Below are positions 22,501-37,500 of a stretch of DNA of 64,000 bases, one piece after another. The notes under the pieces were generated by a model. It saw only the letters and a list, made by a program, of their open reading frames with translations. It was not told where the DNA came from and did not search any database. Each line of letters opens with the position of its first letter. Positions within the stretch are counted from its first letter, which is position 1. The position numbers were made by a program, and so were the translations under genes. Source of the DNA: Mytilisepta virgata (lineage: Eukaryota; Mollusca; Bivalvia; Mytilida; Mytilidae). Where the stretch lies: assembly GCA_028015205.1 (NCBI GenBank), contig CM051519.1:93951539-94015538 (forward strand), written 5' to 3'.

Positions 22501-25500
22501 ACAATATCAATCATAAAAAAAAAATATGCAATATACCTCATCTTGAACTTCTGCAAAGAATCAATTTATACTCAAGAGCCAATGCTGCCAACGGAAACAA
22601 GACTCGCACTCAAGAGCATGCTGGCGTGGACGAACTGGCTTGCTACAAGATACACATCAATCTAATTAAAAAACCGATCTCTCATCGCTCCCGTTTTCTG
22701 ATATGTCGCGTGGGATATCTAACGAAATCCGCTTTGAGGTCACATGTGAGTGAACTGGAACGTATGAATTTATAATGACATGCAAATGAGTTGACTTCCT
22801 ATCAGTAAGCCAATCAAAAAAGTTTATGAATTCTGGGGACTGACGATTTCTTCGTAATCAACTTACAAGATCGCATAAGCCGCAATTTCATTGGTCGAAC
22901 AGGACACACCTACGAGGTCACTCACATGTGACCTCAAAGCGGGTTTCGTTAGATCTCCCACGCGACATATCAGAAAACGGGAGCGATGAGAGATCGGTTT
23001 TTAATTAGATTGGATACACATGGAAACGGCAATGTGGAAAGTTTTTTTTTTTATGAATACAATTCACATTTTCAAATCCTTTATATAAAGCATGTCGGCA
23101 AATATAAAAAGTTTTCTCATGGTCTCATTGTTGTTTTAAAATTTTCTCCATAACAAGAAAAGTTTAATTGCATCATCTTGTGGTAAGCTTGGGTCAAGCT
23201 TGGATAAAAATAACCCATATGCAGCCATTTCGTGTGCTTAACAATCACAAAATGCAGGATATAGTCAGATCAAAGAATAAATAATTGATAATTATCATGA
23301 AGTAATGAACATAATTACATTTTATTTGTCTTGCAATTAATTACGATTGATCTACAATAGCTGGTTTATATTGATCATTAATCATCTAGTAAATAAATAA
23401 TATTCTGAAATTTCATGATTAATTTCCAAATATTTATTATATATATAAAATAAAACTTAAATTTTGAGCTTAGAACTTGTTAAATATTTGTTAGATTCCG
23501 TATAAATATTCCATGGCCGAATCGACTTTAATTCTATGGCCGAACTGGTAGTATGGCCGAAACGACTATGGACGAAACGACTATGGCCGAACTGGTAGTA
23601 TGGCCGAAACGACTTGTTTCCACAGACATGCGCAGTAAAGTTGAGTAGTAGAACCTTCAGCTCAGATACACTGTGTTGCGAAAATATACGTTTTAAAAAA
23701 TCACTGTATATTTTGAAACCAAAGCAATACATATGCTGTCAATTTAAAAAAAAATCAGTCACCTACCCACAGGAACATTATTATATAATAGACACTTTTT
23801 CCGCAGAGCTCGTTAACTTTCATAATTGATATATTTCCTTGTAAATAATACTGTTAATAAAAAGAATTCAATACCAAAACCTATTTTGCAATACATTGTA
23901 CAAACAAAAAGCATTGAAATAATCATCAGCAATGTTTGTACAAATAAAAGTCAAATGCTAGCAACCTAACCCTACCAGTGCTATGCACTTTGATTCTAAT
24001 GATAAATATACCCAGACATTGCTCTCATTTCAGTAGGATATTTGTAGATCCATATGCAATATAAATTCTCCAGATAATGTTACAGACAATTTTGAAATGG
24101 AATCAAAATTCTAAATAGCAGTTAAAAAGATCTTAAGTGTGTTTTGCAAAGGACCATTATAATTTCTTAGCCATTTTAATTCAGTTTTATGATTTATATG
24201 TATGAGTTAGCAATTCATCGTTTTGTCTTTTATGCATTTTTTTCTTCACATGTACATGTAAAAACTCTTTATTTCTATATTATAATGACCGCCTAGGTGG
24301 TCTCATGGTAGTGTGCTCGAGTTGAGTGCAGAAGATCTTGGGTTTGGTCCCAGGCCAGGTCAAACCAAAGACATTAAAATTGGTATTTATTGCTTCTCCA
24401 CCAAGCACGCGACATCTAGGAGTAAGAGCAAAGATCTACTGGTCAGATCAGAGTCCATATAATGTGTCCAAGTGGGGTGATATGTCTTCCTGCGGACAGT
24501 TACCTCTTGAGCTAGCACATTAAAAATCCGGCTCAGCGTGTCGGTCTAGTACAAAGCAAGGATCGTATTCATCATCATATCACCAATGTTTTCGTCCTGA
24601 TATGTACCTGGTTGCCACTGGACTTTAAACAACAATTACTCCATCATCCATCTATATTATAGATACATGCTTGGCTTAGCTGGAGTACCATCATTGATAC
24701 AGTTCGTTGGTTTTATATTCCTACCTGAAAGTCCGAGGTGGCTAATCAGTAAAGGCAAAGATGAAGAGGCGAAAAAGGTTTTATCAAGGATCAGAGGAAC
24801 TTTAGATGTAGAGGAGGAACTGCACGAGATTAAACAGAAATTTGAGGAAGAGAGAGAATTAAATAAACAAAATGGTAATTAATTTCAAAGTCTCTTTGAA
24901 AGCATTTATAGTAAGATTTTACAGTAATTCTTTGCATGAAATTAATTTTTGTGCTGTCTTACTTCTTTCTGAACTCTCTGGTTTAAATAAGTAGTATATT
25001 GCTATAAATATGCTTGAGGTGTATGTGTATTCTTTCCAGACTTCAGTTTGTGTATACATAAACTTCAGATCAATTTGAAAACTAAGATGTTGCCAAATAA
25101 TTTGCTTTAATGCACATAAAAATTGAAATAAATGTAAGGAAAGACAGGATTTCAAACCTTACCGGTATTAGTGAATTTTTGGCATGTGAAATTTATAGAA
25201 AATCAATACTATATGAGTACAACTCTTACTGAATTTTCTTCATAGGAAGGCATTTTTCTTTAGGTGTAAAAAATATAATGTCACCTTCTTTATTTTGAAA
25301 TAATTATAATTTCATTATTAATATCAGTCCTTACCAAACCTTTTTTTCGGCTACTTGTTCCTTGGGCTTGGGAAATTAAGGATCTTACTACACTAAATTC
25401 AATGCCACTAGATTAAATAAAATGCAAAAATATTAAAAATAAAACAGTGATGTTTGAATTTATTCCTAATAATCCTTTATGTATTATAAAACTTTAGTAT

Positions 25501-28500
25501 TTTTTTCCAAGGGAAACACCCTTTGTCCACCGCTAGAGTGACATTTTGTAATTTTCACTTTAGGTTTTCAAATTTCCAGCTGTCAGTATATACTGATCTA
25601 CTGATATTGGAAAACAAACAGTAGTAGACAATAAAAAATAAATTCAGGAAAATATACTGTTAATGTACAATAGTCAATAAAATCTATTTATTAGTTTGGT
25701 ATGTAAAGTCTTTTCTTACAATGTACATGTTTAAATTAGAAAACTGGACTGTTGGAATCGGCAGTAATCCCCACATCCCCTGTAAGTAGTTGGGGCACTT
25801 ACCTATAGTCAAAAATATAAAACCTAATTCTCATCCAAAAATAGTATGCAATCATTTTCAAAAGAAATTAAATCAATAAACCTATTGAAAAATGAAAAAA
25901 AAATTAGATTACAAGCTTAAACTTGAAAGTTTAAAAATTGAAATTCTAAATCCTTATTGTGCAACTACATATGGTGTAGTACAATACTATATACGTGTAT
26001 AAACAAAATGCCTAAATTGCAGAATGAAAGAGGAGTTTGACAATACTGTATAGATATAAAATGCGTAAACTGAAAAACAAAAGACAAGTTTACATCACAA
26101 GCTAATATTGATAGTTTTTTAAAATTCGAATCCTGTGGGCCCCAATTTTAGAAAATTCAAATTCTCAAACCTTATTGTGCATCTGCATATGGTACTTGAC
26201 AATACCGTATAGAAATAAAATGCATAAATTGAAAAATGGAAGACGAGTTTAGGTCAGAAGCTTGAATTCAAAATTTTTGAAGTTCGACCTGTGTGGGCCG
26301 GACAGACGGAGACTATCGCAGGGATAAAAATTGATGCATGTATGTATGTTGATAAACATACTCGAAATGTTATAGCACTTAGCTTATTTTCAAATCTGAC
26401 AAGGCTAAGGTTATGAAAAGTTCTTTGTAGAATCAAAGAGTTAATCAACTGATGTGGCCTTTTTATTGGCGTATAACCATATAACCATATTTGCACTGAA
26501 TTTTATTATCCCCCGCCACAAATGTGGCCGGGGCATATAGATTTACCCTTGTCCGTCCGTCCGTACGTACGTAGCTACATGTACGTATGTCCCGATTTGG
26601 TAAAGTTTTGCATTTGGCTCCATTTCTCAGAAACCTATAGTATCAGTGATACATTTGTATTTCAGCACTACAGTCCTCTTATATAGTACAATGCAGTTCA
26701 GCAACACTTGGGTCGCTATGACCTACATTTCATGCTTCAGTGACTTTGGTTAAGTTTTTGTGTTTAGCTCCATTTCTCAGAAATCTATAGTAATATATCA
26801 ATGATATTTCACCAGTACAGTCCCCTTGTATAGTACAACACAGTTCAGCAGCACTTGGATCGCTGTGACCTACATTTCATGCTTCAGTGACTTTGGTTAA
26901 ATTTTGCATTTAGGTTCATTTCTTTGGAACTAAGCATAGTGTATCAATGAAGCAGATGTGCCTTGGGTAGTAATGAGCAGTCATACAATAATTGGGTCAT
27001 TATGACCTACATTTTACGCTTGATCGACTCTGGTTAAGTTTTGCATTTCGGTTCATTTCTTTGGAACTAAGCATAGTGTATCAACGAAACTTCATCAGTG
27101 GATGTGCCTTTGATAGTACTGAGCATCCATACATGATGACCTACATTTTAGGTGGGGCATCCCTGTCTTACAGACACAATTTCTAGTTTCAGCTATTACT
27201 GAAAATGTTAACTGAATATTTAATTCTGTCTTCTGATAACATAATTGACCTTGCTACAATGGTAAAGTTAAGTTTTTAATTTGTTATATTTAAAAAAAAA
27301 CTTCTGATTACAAGAAACTATTTTAGCCAACTGAGCCGAAACCTGACTGAAAAAAAATAGATCGATTGTTTGGTCTACTAGGCAAGTAATAAGCAGCTCA
27401 TCAGATCTTTAAATTATTTATCCAAGATACTCATATGGGTAAATAATTACTGAAAATTATTTTCTAAACCAGCTTGGTCTATTTAACTGAATTTTCAAAA
27501 AATTATTCCTATTCACTGTTCCTTGATTCTTCTGGTTTAGGAAATACTATTTACATATATACAAAAAAGTCTTTTATAATAGCTTTTCAAGCCTCCAGAT
27601 AGGAGAATTCTTGCACTTTTGCTGCTGTACTTTTTCTTTTGGCTCAGTATAACTCCATTCAAAAGTCTTTTAAATAAATTCATTATATGTGTATGAGAAT
27701 GCTATATCATTTTCAGATGGTGAAAATATTTTCATAAAAATATTAAAAACACCATCGGTGAGAAGAGCTGTTCTATTGGGCAGTTTCTTACAGATTTTCC
27801 AACAGCTCAGTGGAATTAACACTGTTATGTAAGTACCATGCATATTGTAAGATTACCTGGACCAAAGGTCCTTGTGAGCTGTTGTCATAACATGACATCC
27901 ATCATCTATCTGTCTGTAAACATTTACAAAAATTTTCTGACACCACTTGGGCAATTGCAATCAAATTTGGTCACAATCACCCTTAGAGTGTTTAGTTTCA
28001 ACCTTTTATTCAATGATGTTATCCACCAACCAACATGGCAACTGTTGCTATACTAGTAAATAGAATATAGAAGTAAAATAGGCAAAAAAGTTACAGATTT
28101 GCCATGAGTTTGGTTCCAGTTGACTTACTTTTGACGAAATTGTTGCCTTTGACAGTTTTTAACTATATTTCATTCATATTCTCTGAAACCATGGAGCCAT
28201 TTTGGAGTCAAATTTTGCAGATATGGTCCTCAGGTGATCCTTTTTCATTAATTGTATCGAATAAAGTGGACTGCCATCCAAGATGACAGCAACAGGAGAA
28301 CTCAGTTTAACATACTACCTAATGGGAAAATTAAAGATCTTGTCTGAAACCATTAAGCTAATTGGAACCAACTTTGCAGCTATGGTTCTCTTTCAGAATT
28401 ATATCTGAAGACCTGGGCCACCATCCAAGACTGTCCCAACAGATGATCAAGTTTAATTGAGAAATTAATCTAGAAATTGTGGGAAAATCCACTTTAAGAT

Positions 28501-31500
28501 ATTGTCTGAAACCACTAAGCCAATTGGAACCAAACTTGGCAGCAATGGTCCTTAGCTATAGGTGACCCCCAATGGCCATCAAACATGGCCACCACCGTTA
28601 CTAAAGTCGTCTGAGGTTAACATAGGGCACTATGGGAAAATTTATTTAAAAATATTCTTGTCTGAAACCACTGAGCCAATTAGAACTAGACTAAGAAGCA
28701 ATGGTCCTTAGATGGTCCTCTTTCAAAATTATGTCCGATGACCCGGACTGTCAAACAAGATGGCTGCCACAGCTGAACTTAGTATAAAATAGGGCCCTAT
28801 GGGAAAATTCATTGAAAAATCTTCTTGTCTGAAACCAATTGATCAATTAGAACCATACTTGGCAGCAATGGTACTTAGATGGTCCTCTTTCAGAATTGTG
28901 TTCCATGACCCAGAATGTCAACCAAGATGGATGCCACAGCTGAACTTAGTTTAACATAAGCCCTTTTGGGGAAAATTCATTTAAAAATCTTCTTGTCTGA
29001 AACCACTGATCCAATCAAAACTAGACTTGGTATCAGTGGTCCTTAAAAGGTCCTCTTTCAGAAGTGTGTCCGATGACCCAGAGAGTGAACCAAGATGTCT
29101 GCCACATCCGAACTTATTTGAACACAGAACCGTATGAGAAAATTCATTTAAAAATATTCTTGTCTGAAACCCCGACAGTCAGTCAAGATGGCCACCAAAG
29201 CGAAACTAAGTTTAAAATAAGACTTTATGGGAAAGCCAGTCAAATTGTCTGCGACTCTTAAATTTGAGTGTGCTCAAGGTGGACAAGTTAAATCCAGGTG
29301 AGCAATACAGGCTCTTGAAAGCCTCTAGTTTTATTTCTAATTATTAGTGATTAAGAAAAAGGGACACAGGGACACAAATTTGCGAAAACCTCAGACACTG
29401 ATGAATTAGGGTTTTCTTCATGATTTATCTATAATTATGATATGATATGATATGAACTTTTTTTTTGATTTTTATACCCCCTGCAAACAAAGTTTGGGGG
29501 GGTATATAGCAATCACCTTGTCCGTCCGTCTGTCTGTCCGTCTGTCCATATATCTCGTAAGCGCAACTCCTCCTAGACCGCTCAATAGATTTCAACGAAA
29601 CTTTACAGAAAGGAAGTACATCATCCAAAGATGTGCATGAAGAAAAATCTTTGCTTTCCGATATCACACAAGGGAGATAATTGGACTTCAAAGCGGGGGG
29701 TATCCTTTGTGAGCTTTGCTCACAGTACATCTAGTTAACATTTTTTTTTGGGGGGGAAGGAAATTTTTAGCTCATCTGGCCAATTCAGACTAAATTTTTT
29801 TTGAAAGGGCATAAAGTGAAACCACTGAGCCAGTTGCAACCAGAGTTGGCAGCAATGGTCCTTAGATGGTCCTCTGAAAATTATATCAGTTAACAAACTA
29901 CCAAAACCAAACTTAGTTTATTTAGCATCCTATTAAAGAAATCATTTGTTTGAACATGGAAAGTGTTTAATACTGTAAATTCAGAAATTTTCATGTACAT
30001 GTATTATTGCAATTCTTCTACCCAACACAAAATTGCCAGATTTAATTATTGTGATCGCCACCAGTGTGCCAAAAAAGTTGATTGTGATCGGAGATCGGGT
30101 AAAAATTGAAAATGGAAGTTTTATTAAAATAATCGTTTTAATTAATGGTTTTAAAAATATTAGAATTCAAAATGTCATTTATATATAATAGGTGTCCAAA
30201 CTATAACTATACAACTAATTATCTACCAATTAACCTGTTTCCGGATGTCGGCAATCAATGACCCGAAACTTACCTGTTTAAATGTTAAAAAAGGGGGATA
30301 TATCTAAAATAAATCGGATATGAAAATATGCATTAAAAATGTGAGTTTTTAATATTGCGATGCTCAGCCAATGCAATTTTCGCAATAATAAAAACATTGC
30401 AATAATTTCCATATTTACAGCATTCTAACATAAAATTAATTTATTCATGTATTAGCTGTACAAAAGTGAATGCATTTATATTATTTTAGGTATTACAGTG
30501 CTACTATAATCCAGATGACAGGTGTAAGGGACCAGTCCACTGCTATCTGGTTAGCTGCTGTTACAGCATTTGTCAATTTTGTGTTTACATTGGTAGGAGT
30601 TTGGCTTGTTGACAGAATTGGTAGGAGAAAACTAATTTTGTCAAGTTTAGGTGGTAGGTGTAAATTCAGCATCCTTATAATGTACAATTTTTTAAACTTA
30701 AAAATATGAGATCTTTATACTTTATTTAAATGCTTCTACCAAGTAATTTGATTTTTGGTATGTTAACTTATATAGATGAGTTATAGATTTAATTTAAGTT
30801 TGTATATCGCTTCAGAGCACTTTAGCAAATTTATTAATCATTCCATTTTGATAATATTTATAAATAATCTTTATTTTAAGGATAACTCAAGTATGTTCAA
30901 CGGTGAGTCCTGCTCAAAATTTTGTAGGAGTTATGACCCTTCATGTCTTCGAAAATTTGCAAATTGTTTTGTTAGCACCATAGCAGTCCATTGTGTTTTT
31001 ACTTTGGTGCTGATTGGAAATCCAAGATTGTGCCAAAATTTGATTTAGTTAACATTAGACCCTTTGGGAAACGTTTTTAGAATTCTTCATCTGCAAAACA
31101 GTTAAATACATTGATACCAAACTTGATGGAAATGATACCTATGAGAAACAATTTTTTTTGGTTACTTTGGTTCTGTAACACTAGCAAACAGATCCTTTTC
31201 TGATAGGTTAAACATCAGAAGTCTTCATCTTAAAAACTACTTGACTCATGGATTTGAATTTCATCATGAATTATCATTCTAACCTACAACCCAAATTGTT
31301 GAGACTTTGAATCTGATTGGGAATTTAAAATGGCTGCTAGAATATTAGGCTTGGTTAAAATGACCTGAGGTGTTTCTCTTTTATAATTGTGCACATTAAA
31401 ATTTCCTGTTATCAATTTTGTGGTTTATTGACACCAAATGCCAGCTTAAATGACAAATAAAATCCAGTTAAGCATGAATACAGACATCTGAGAACTGTAC

Positions 31501-34500
31501 TTTTTTTAAATGATGTTATAGTACTTCATCTTACTGTCTTTGAGAAGACCATGCTTGTTGACCCTTGGGTAACGTTTTGAACCTTATATATATAATCTTT
31601 ATTTGAAATGCAAATTTATACCCCGAAGGGTTGACAGCATTATTAAAACATTAAAATAACATGAATTAAAAGTAGGAACAGAAATACATAAAAAAAATGT
31701 GTAAACAAATACACATATTATGTAGCTGTAGAGTCCACTTTCCTCACTACTATAGACTTTTTTATAATGTAGAAAAGTATTTTAAAATTTCTATGATTTG
31801 TTTTCAGGTGTATTAATTAGTCTGTTGATATTGGCAATAGGTTTCCAGATCACAGCCATGAATTCTCCACCAGTTACTATGTTTGAAATCTCATCAAATT
31901 CATCAAATTGCTTTCACTATAGGTAATTGTTAAATAAACCACTTGTTTAAGTGCACTTATGGAAGGTACATTTTCAGTGATGCAAAGATGATAACAGGAA
32001 CTGAAATGATTTTTTTTTACATAAAACTACCGAAGCAAGGATACTGATTTTAAAAGTTTTTTTTAAAACTTTCATAAAGTTTTTCTGTTGCCATAAAGAT
32101 TTGTTATATATTTAAGCTTTATTTCTAACAATCTATCACTCCCAGATTTCTGTGCAAATACATATATTGTAAATAAAGCATTCAGAGTAATACGTCAAAT
32201 CTTACTGCTCCACGGGATAAACTTAGGGCTGTTCCAGAAATGATTGTATGGGAGTGTCGGAGGACAATTCTATTAAAATGTAATGGATGGTGATCATTTT
32301 AATAAATCTGCCCTAAACAGTAAAGATAGTAATAAATTAGAATTAAATGCCTTGTGGGGTAAAATTAAATATACCTACTGGGATCCAAATACATTTAGGA
32401 ATCTCCTTATTTGGTACAAATATGATTTAATTGAAATTTTCTTTGTGAAAATTGCATTGTTTTGGAAAATTACTGATTGCCTTCTAAATTCTCTAAAACA
32501 CAATCTTATTTACCTTTATAATATAATTATCTCCTATTTTAACATTTATCGTTCAGTTTAAATGACTTTGGACTATAACATTAATCAGGTTGTTGTTTTA
32601 GGGTATTTTACTGAACCCATTTTTCTTGAACTTTAATTATGATAAAGGTTTTAAAACTTGTTAGAGTAAAAGGTTTTTAGGTGGAAGAAAATGGATCCTA
32701 ATTAAATGTAGATAGAATAAGGTCAAATAGGGGAGGAAAACAAATTTACTTAAATTCAATGGACGGTTCTGCATCTGGATGTGTCAAAGCACCAATGCCA
32801 CAATTTAATTTCAAACGGTTCATCATGATTGAGATATTGAGGTTCTACTGTTCTACTGCAGGGTTATATGTAACATAAATCGGTAACTATCTTGAAATGG
32901 TAATCTTTGATACACTTTTAATGAACAGATATGCGGTTAGAATAATTTATAATGGTAGTTTCTTCTACGAAAGTTAATGCAGAAAAATGGTTAAGAAAAT
33001 CAGTAACAACATAGTACAACATATATTTTGAATTGATGATATTAAATGTATGAAGGATTCAGTCATTAAAATATAGACCTCTCAACAATTAGAACTTAAT
33101 TAACTAGTATTTATGCAGTAAGACTTTCAAGACTTTATTTTATGTTTCAGTTCCTGTGAATCATGTACAGAGGATTTAAAATGTGGCTTTTGTTATATAG
33201 AAGAAAGTACCTACACAGCTGTAAATGGCTCATGTCTACCCTATAAGGATACTTCTCATTCTTTGGCGGGACGTTGCAATAGTACAAATTTACCGAGCAA
33301 GCTAGTATGGGCAGAAAATTATTGTCCATCGCCATATTCAATCATGGGATTAATAGGACTTGTTGTTTACTTGATGGCATTTGCACCAGGTACTTATTTA
33401 CCTTCAAAATCAATTCATCTGTACAATCTTGAATATTTGTGATCATATTATTGTGCAAGTATGTTGTTGTCATCAGTGTAAACATCAGCATCTCCAACCA
33501 GTATAGCCTCCATTACTTAAAATAGAAAAATCAGCAAAACAAATATTTGAAAGTCTTTTCCTCAAAAACTACTGGGGCAATTGAGACCAAAAGCAAAAAA
33601 ATACTTCAAAATCTTTCCCTTGGTTATAGGGAACAAAATTAGTTGAAATGATCATTGGAAATTTTGTCTGGACCTCTGACCAATATTGTGGGTTTTACTA
33701 TAAATAAAAAAACTTAAAATTCTTCTCAGAAACTTCTAGGGTATTTGACACCAAAATTTGCAGGAAAGGTCCTTAGGTTGTCACACTTCAAAGGTATGTC
33801 TAAAAAGCAAACATTTGATTACTAAAATTAGAAATATTAGAAAAATTATACTTGCATGTTATATGAAAAACTTTAACAGTTAAAATCAAGATTTTTTAGA
33901 ATGGTTCTGAGGTGATCCACTTTCAGTTACGTCTATGGGTCCAGGACATGGACTAATATTGCCCCTATTACAAAAATAGAAAAATCAGCAAACAATTTTT
34001 TTAAAATGTTATCCACTGAAAGTTTTGTGGCTATTGAAAAACAAATTTGGTGGAATGGCCTTTATATCTGTGGGATGGACCTTGGACCAATATTACTGCT
34101 GTTACTAAAAATGAAAAAAAAAAAAATATTCTCCGATATATATTCTCTATATAAACCAAACTTTGTTGAAGTGGTCCTCCGGTGGTTCATCTTCAAAAGT
34201 ATGTCTAGGGGTCCAGACCATGGACCAATATGGCCACTGTTACTGAAAAAAATCAGCAAATAGCATAAGGTTTTGCCAGATGAGAAATACAGCTCATGAA
34301 AGGCTCTAGTTAATCAGAATACACTTGTTGTAATTTTAAAAGTTGTAAAAATACCCAGATAATAATATTACATTTAGAAGTAACAGATCAGAACTTGTAT
34401 GATGTATTAAGTAATATCACCTGAAGGTGTCAGAATTAAAAATCATTCTCAATGATCGATACAGTCTCCTCTTGTTTTGCATTATTTTTTGTCCTTTAGG

Positions 34501-37500
34501 AATGGGACCTATGCCATGGACCATTAATTCCGAGATTTATCCATTGTGGGCTAGAAGTACTTGTACTGCCATTGCTACATCATTTAATTGGATATTTAAT
34601 TTAATTGTGTCACTGACATTTTTAACTCTCACAGAACAGATAACTAAATATGGTAAGTATTGTAGCTGGTCATGTGACATCAATATTTTGTCTTTAATAT
34701 TTAAGGTGGATCATACCTAATACACTGAGCATCTTTTTTGGGCATCTTGCAAATTTGTATGTAAATATATATTTTCAATGAACAAATAGTATTTGATATA
34801 ATGTATAAATTATATCTTAAGTTTATATTATTATAATCTATATAAAATTTACCAATGTTAAGACTCAATTATCTCAAAATCAAGAGTGGTGACCTATGTT
34901 TTTTAAATTGAAATTCAAAGTATATCCATCCAACATCCTGCCTGGAAAAAAATTAGGAAAATCTATCGCTAAAAATATTAGTATTGATCTAGCTTTACTT
35001 TTAAAGGTTTTACATTTTTACATTGAAATGGACCCATATCCAAACATAAAGTAGATATGATGGATAAGGGTCATTATGTAGTGAGGCCATAAGGCTTTGA
35101 GGGTTAATAATGAAACTTTTATGCGTGCCAGGTCACAGACCTTCCTTTACAGTCCAGTGATTTTCAGTGACTAGTGCTTGTATATAAAGCATCCTGTCTA
35201 AGAACATCTTTTTAAAGAAGGCTAGACAGCAATTAGCAGAATATACCAAATATAACATTTATGTACAAGAAAATGGGTTTGAAAATTATTAAATAAAATA
35301 TCCGAATATAAATGACTTCAACTCTATACCCACCATGAATTATTTATCCTGATTTGACAACTAACACGGCAGCAATAGCCAATATTTGTAAATTTTAAAA
35401 AATCTTTTGAAGTAAAATTCCATATGAAGCAACTGTGACGTTTGCTCATTTTGTTCCATTTTTAGATCATTAACATATCCAAAACTTGTTTCTGGTGGTC
35501 ATATTTTGAATAATCTGTGATAATTGTTCATTGTTCCAAAAAGACTACAGATGTAATGACAATAGCCTATACTTATTTCTGATTGGTCAAAATTTGATAA
35601 AATGAATTCTTCTCTGAAATTGCATGGCTAAGTGAAACAATAATTCATACGAAACATCTACGGAGGTTATGAGTGTTGTCAATATGATTCAGTCAGTTAA
35701 ATTTACAAAAACGCTCAAGATAAGCAATACAGGTTTCCAGGAGCTGGTAGTTTTGTCTTATTCCTACTGCAGAAACTTTTACCAGTAAGAAGATTTTTAA
35801 ATTAGTTATCAAAATTCTTTAAATTGTTATTGTTTTAAAAGGTAATATTCCTTTAGAGAGAAACTGAACATGTGTGTAATTCTTTATTTTTTCAGTCATT
35901 ATGGCATAAAAGGTATAAATCTCTAACTCAGAAAAATCTCACCCTTTACAATATGCATATAAGTCGTCTTGCTAATGTGAAGGCTTACCTAAAGAATATT
36001 TTTCTTCTTTTCTTGATATATATGTATTTTTTAAATTATATTTTCCTCATAAATTCTTCCAGTATCTAGCTGAAAATATATGCTTTATAAGGCAAGTTAT
36101 TCATTGTTCATCTTGGTGCATAATCTAAACTCGAAGTAACTTGCTCAGTGGGACCAGGTATGCTATATATATCATTCTCAAAACAGTTCTATAAGTGTAT
36201 AGGTTTGTCAGTACTTATATGCTCTATGAAGTCAGAGTTTATTTGCGTGCAGAAAACAAAACAGCTGTGTAGGTACATTAAAGGTGTATAAAGTATTGAT
36301 ATTTTATGTCACATATCACTGCTTGATTACATTGTATATTATTGGGATAAAAAAGAGGTATTTTTAAGAAAACATTCATATGTTTTTTTTATAGAAGAGA
36401 TTAAGGAAATTTCTAGTTTGGGTGCAAATGATCATTAATTTATTAACAAAACAAAGAGACATTTATTCCATGATGTGCATTTTTAATCTATTGTGTCTGC
36501 ATTTGGTTTAAAATTTTATCACTATAATTCTCTGTGTCAGATATAAAATTTGAGATACATACTAAACTAGATATAGGCCGTCAGAAACGACAGCTATCCC
36601 GTACTCCCAACATGTTGTATCCCATAATCATATGCTTGAATAATGGGCCCCAATTTTTCAAAATCAAGATACTTAAACCGTAAAGCACAATCTACATAAA
36701 GTGTGTGACAATAATAAAATGTATAAAATGAAAAATGAAAGAAGAGTTTAAATCACAAGCCTAAATTCACAACTTCAAAATTTGACCCCCATGGGTCTCT
36801 AGTTATCAAAATTAAAATTCTAGAAACATATTGCACTTCTGCATTAGGTGTATGACAATGTACATGTATATGGAAATAAAATACCTAAGAGGAGTTTAGG
36901 TCATGATCTTGAATATACAGTTTTTGAAATTCAACCCCTGTAGGCCCCAATTTTTGAAAATCAAAATTCTAAAACCTGATTTTGCATCATATGCTTGAAT
37001 AATGGGCCCCAATTTTTCAAAATCAAGATACTTAAACCGTAAAGCACAATCTACATAAAGTGTGTGACAATAATAAAATGTATAAAATGAAAAATGAAAG
37101 AAGAGTTTAAATCACAAGCCTAAATTCACAACTTCAAAATTTGACCCCCATGGGTCTCTAGTTATCAAAATTAAAATTCTAGAAACATATTGCACTTCTG
37201 CATTAGGTGTATGACAATGTACATGTATATGGAAATAAAATACCTAAGAGGAGTTTAGGTCATGATCTTGAATATACAGTTTTTGAAATTCAACCCCTGT
37301 AGGCCCCAATTTTTGAAAATCAAAATTCTAAAACCTGATTTTGCATCATATGCTTGAATAATGGGCCCCAATTTTTCAAAATCAAGATACTTAAACCGTA
37401 AAGCACAATCTACATAAAGTGTGTGACAATAATAAAATGTATAAAATGAAAAATGAAAGAAGAGTTTAAATCACAAGCCTAAATTCACAACTTCAAAATT

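Larger units (their letters stand above)
20152..24000. mobile_element. HINE-like element, family E (~3.85 kb), composite
   Basis: 5' end TAGGGTTAGGTTGCTA (20152-20167) runs into a palindrome (GGTTGC-TAA-GCAACC, then AACCC). A perfect 16-bp inverted copy lies at 23959-23974, followed by the hairpin AGTGC-TAT-GCACT at 23977-23989. Inside are a 212-bp tandem duplication, inverted GGCCGAAACGAC minisatellite arms, a transposase-like exon on - and a MITE with 9-bp target duplication. It may be one element that collected others, or the matching ends may belong to two elements. Confidence 0.5.

Noticed and set aside
29425..29730. Open frames on both strands over the family C element
   Set aside because: Low-complexity CCGTCTGTC translation within a non-coding mobile element.
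32283..32561. 92-codon open frame in SLC2A13 intron 6
   Set aside because: AT-rich translation without recognisable domain or splice support.
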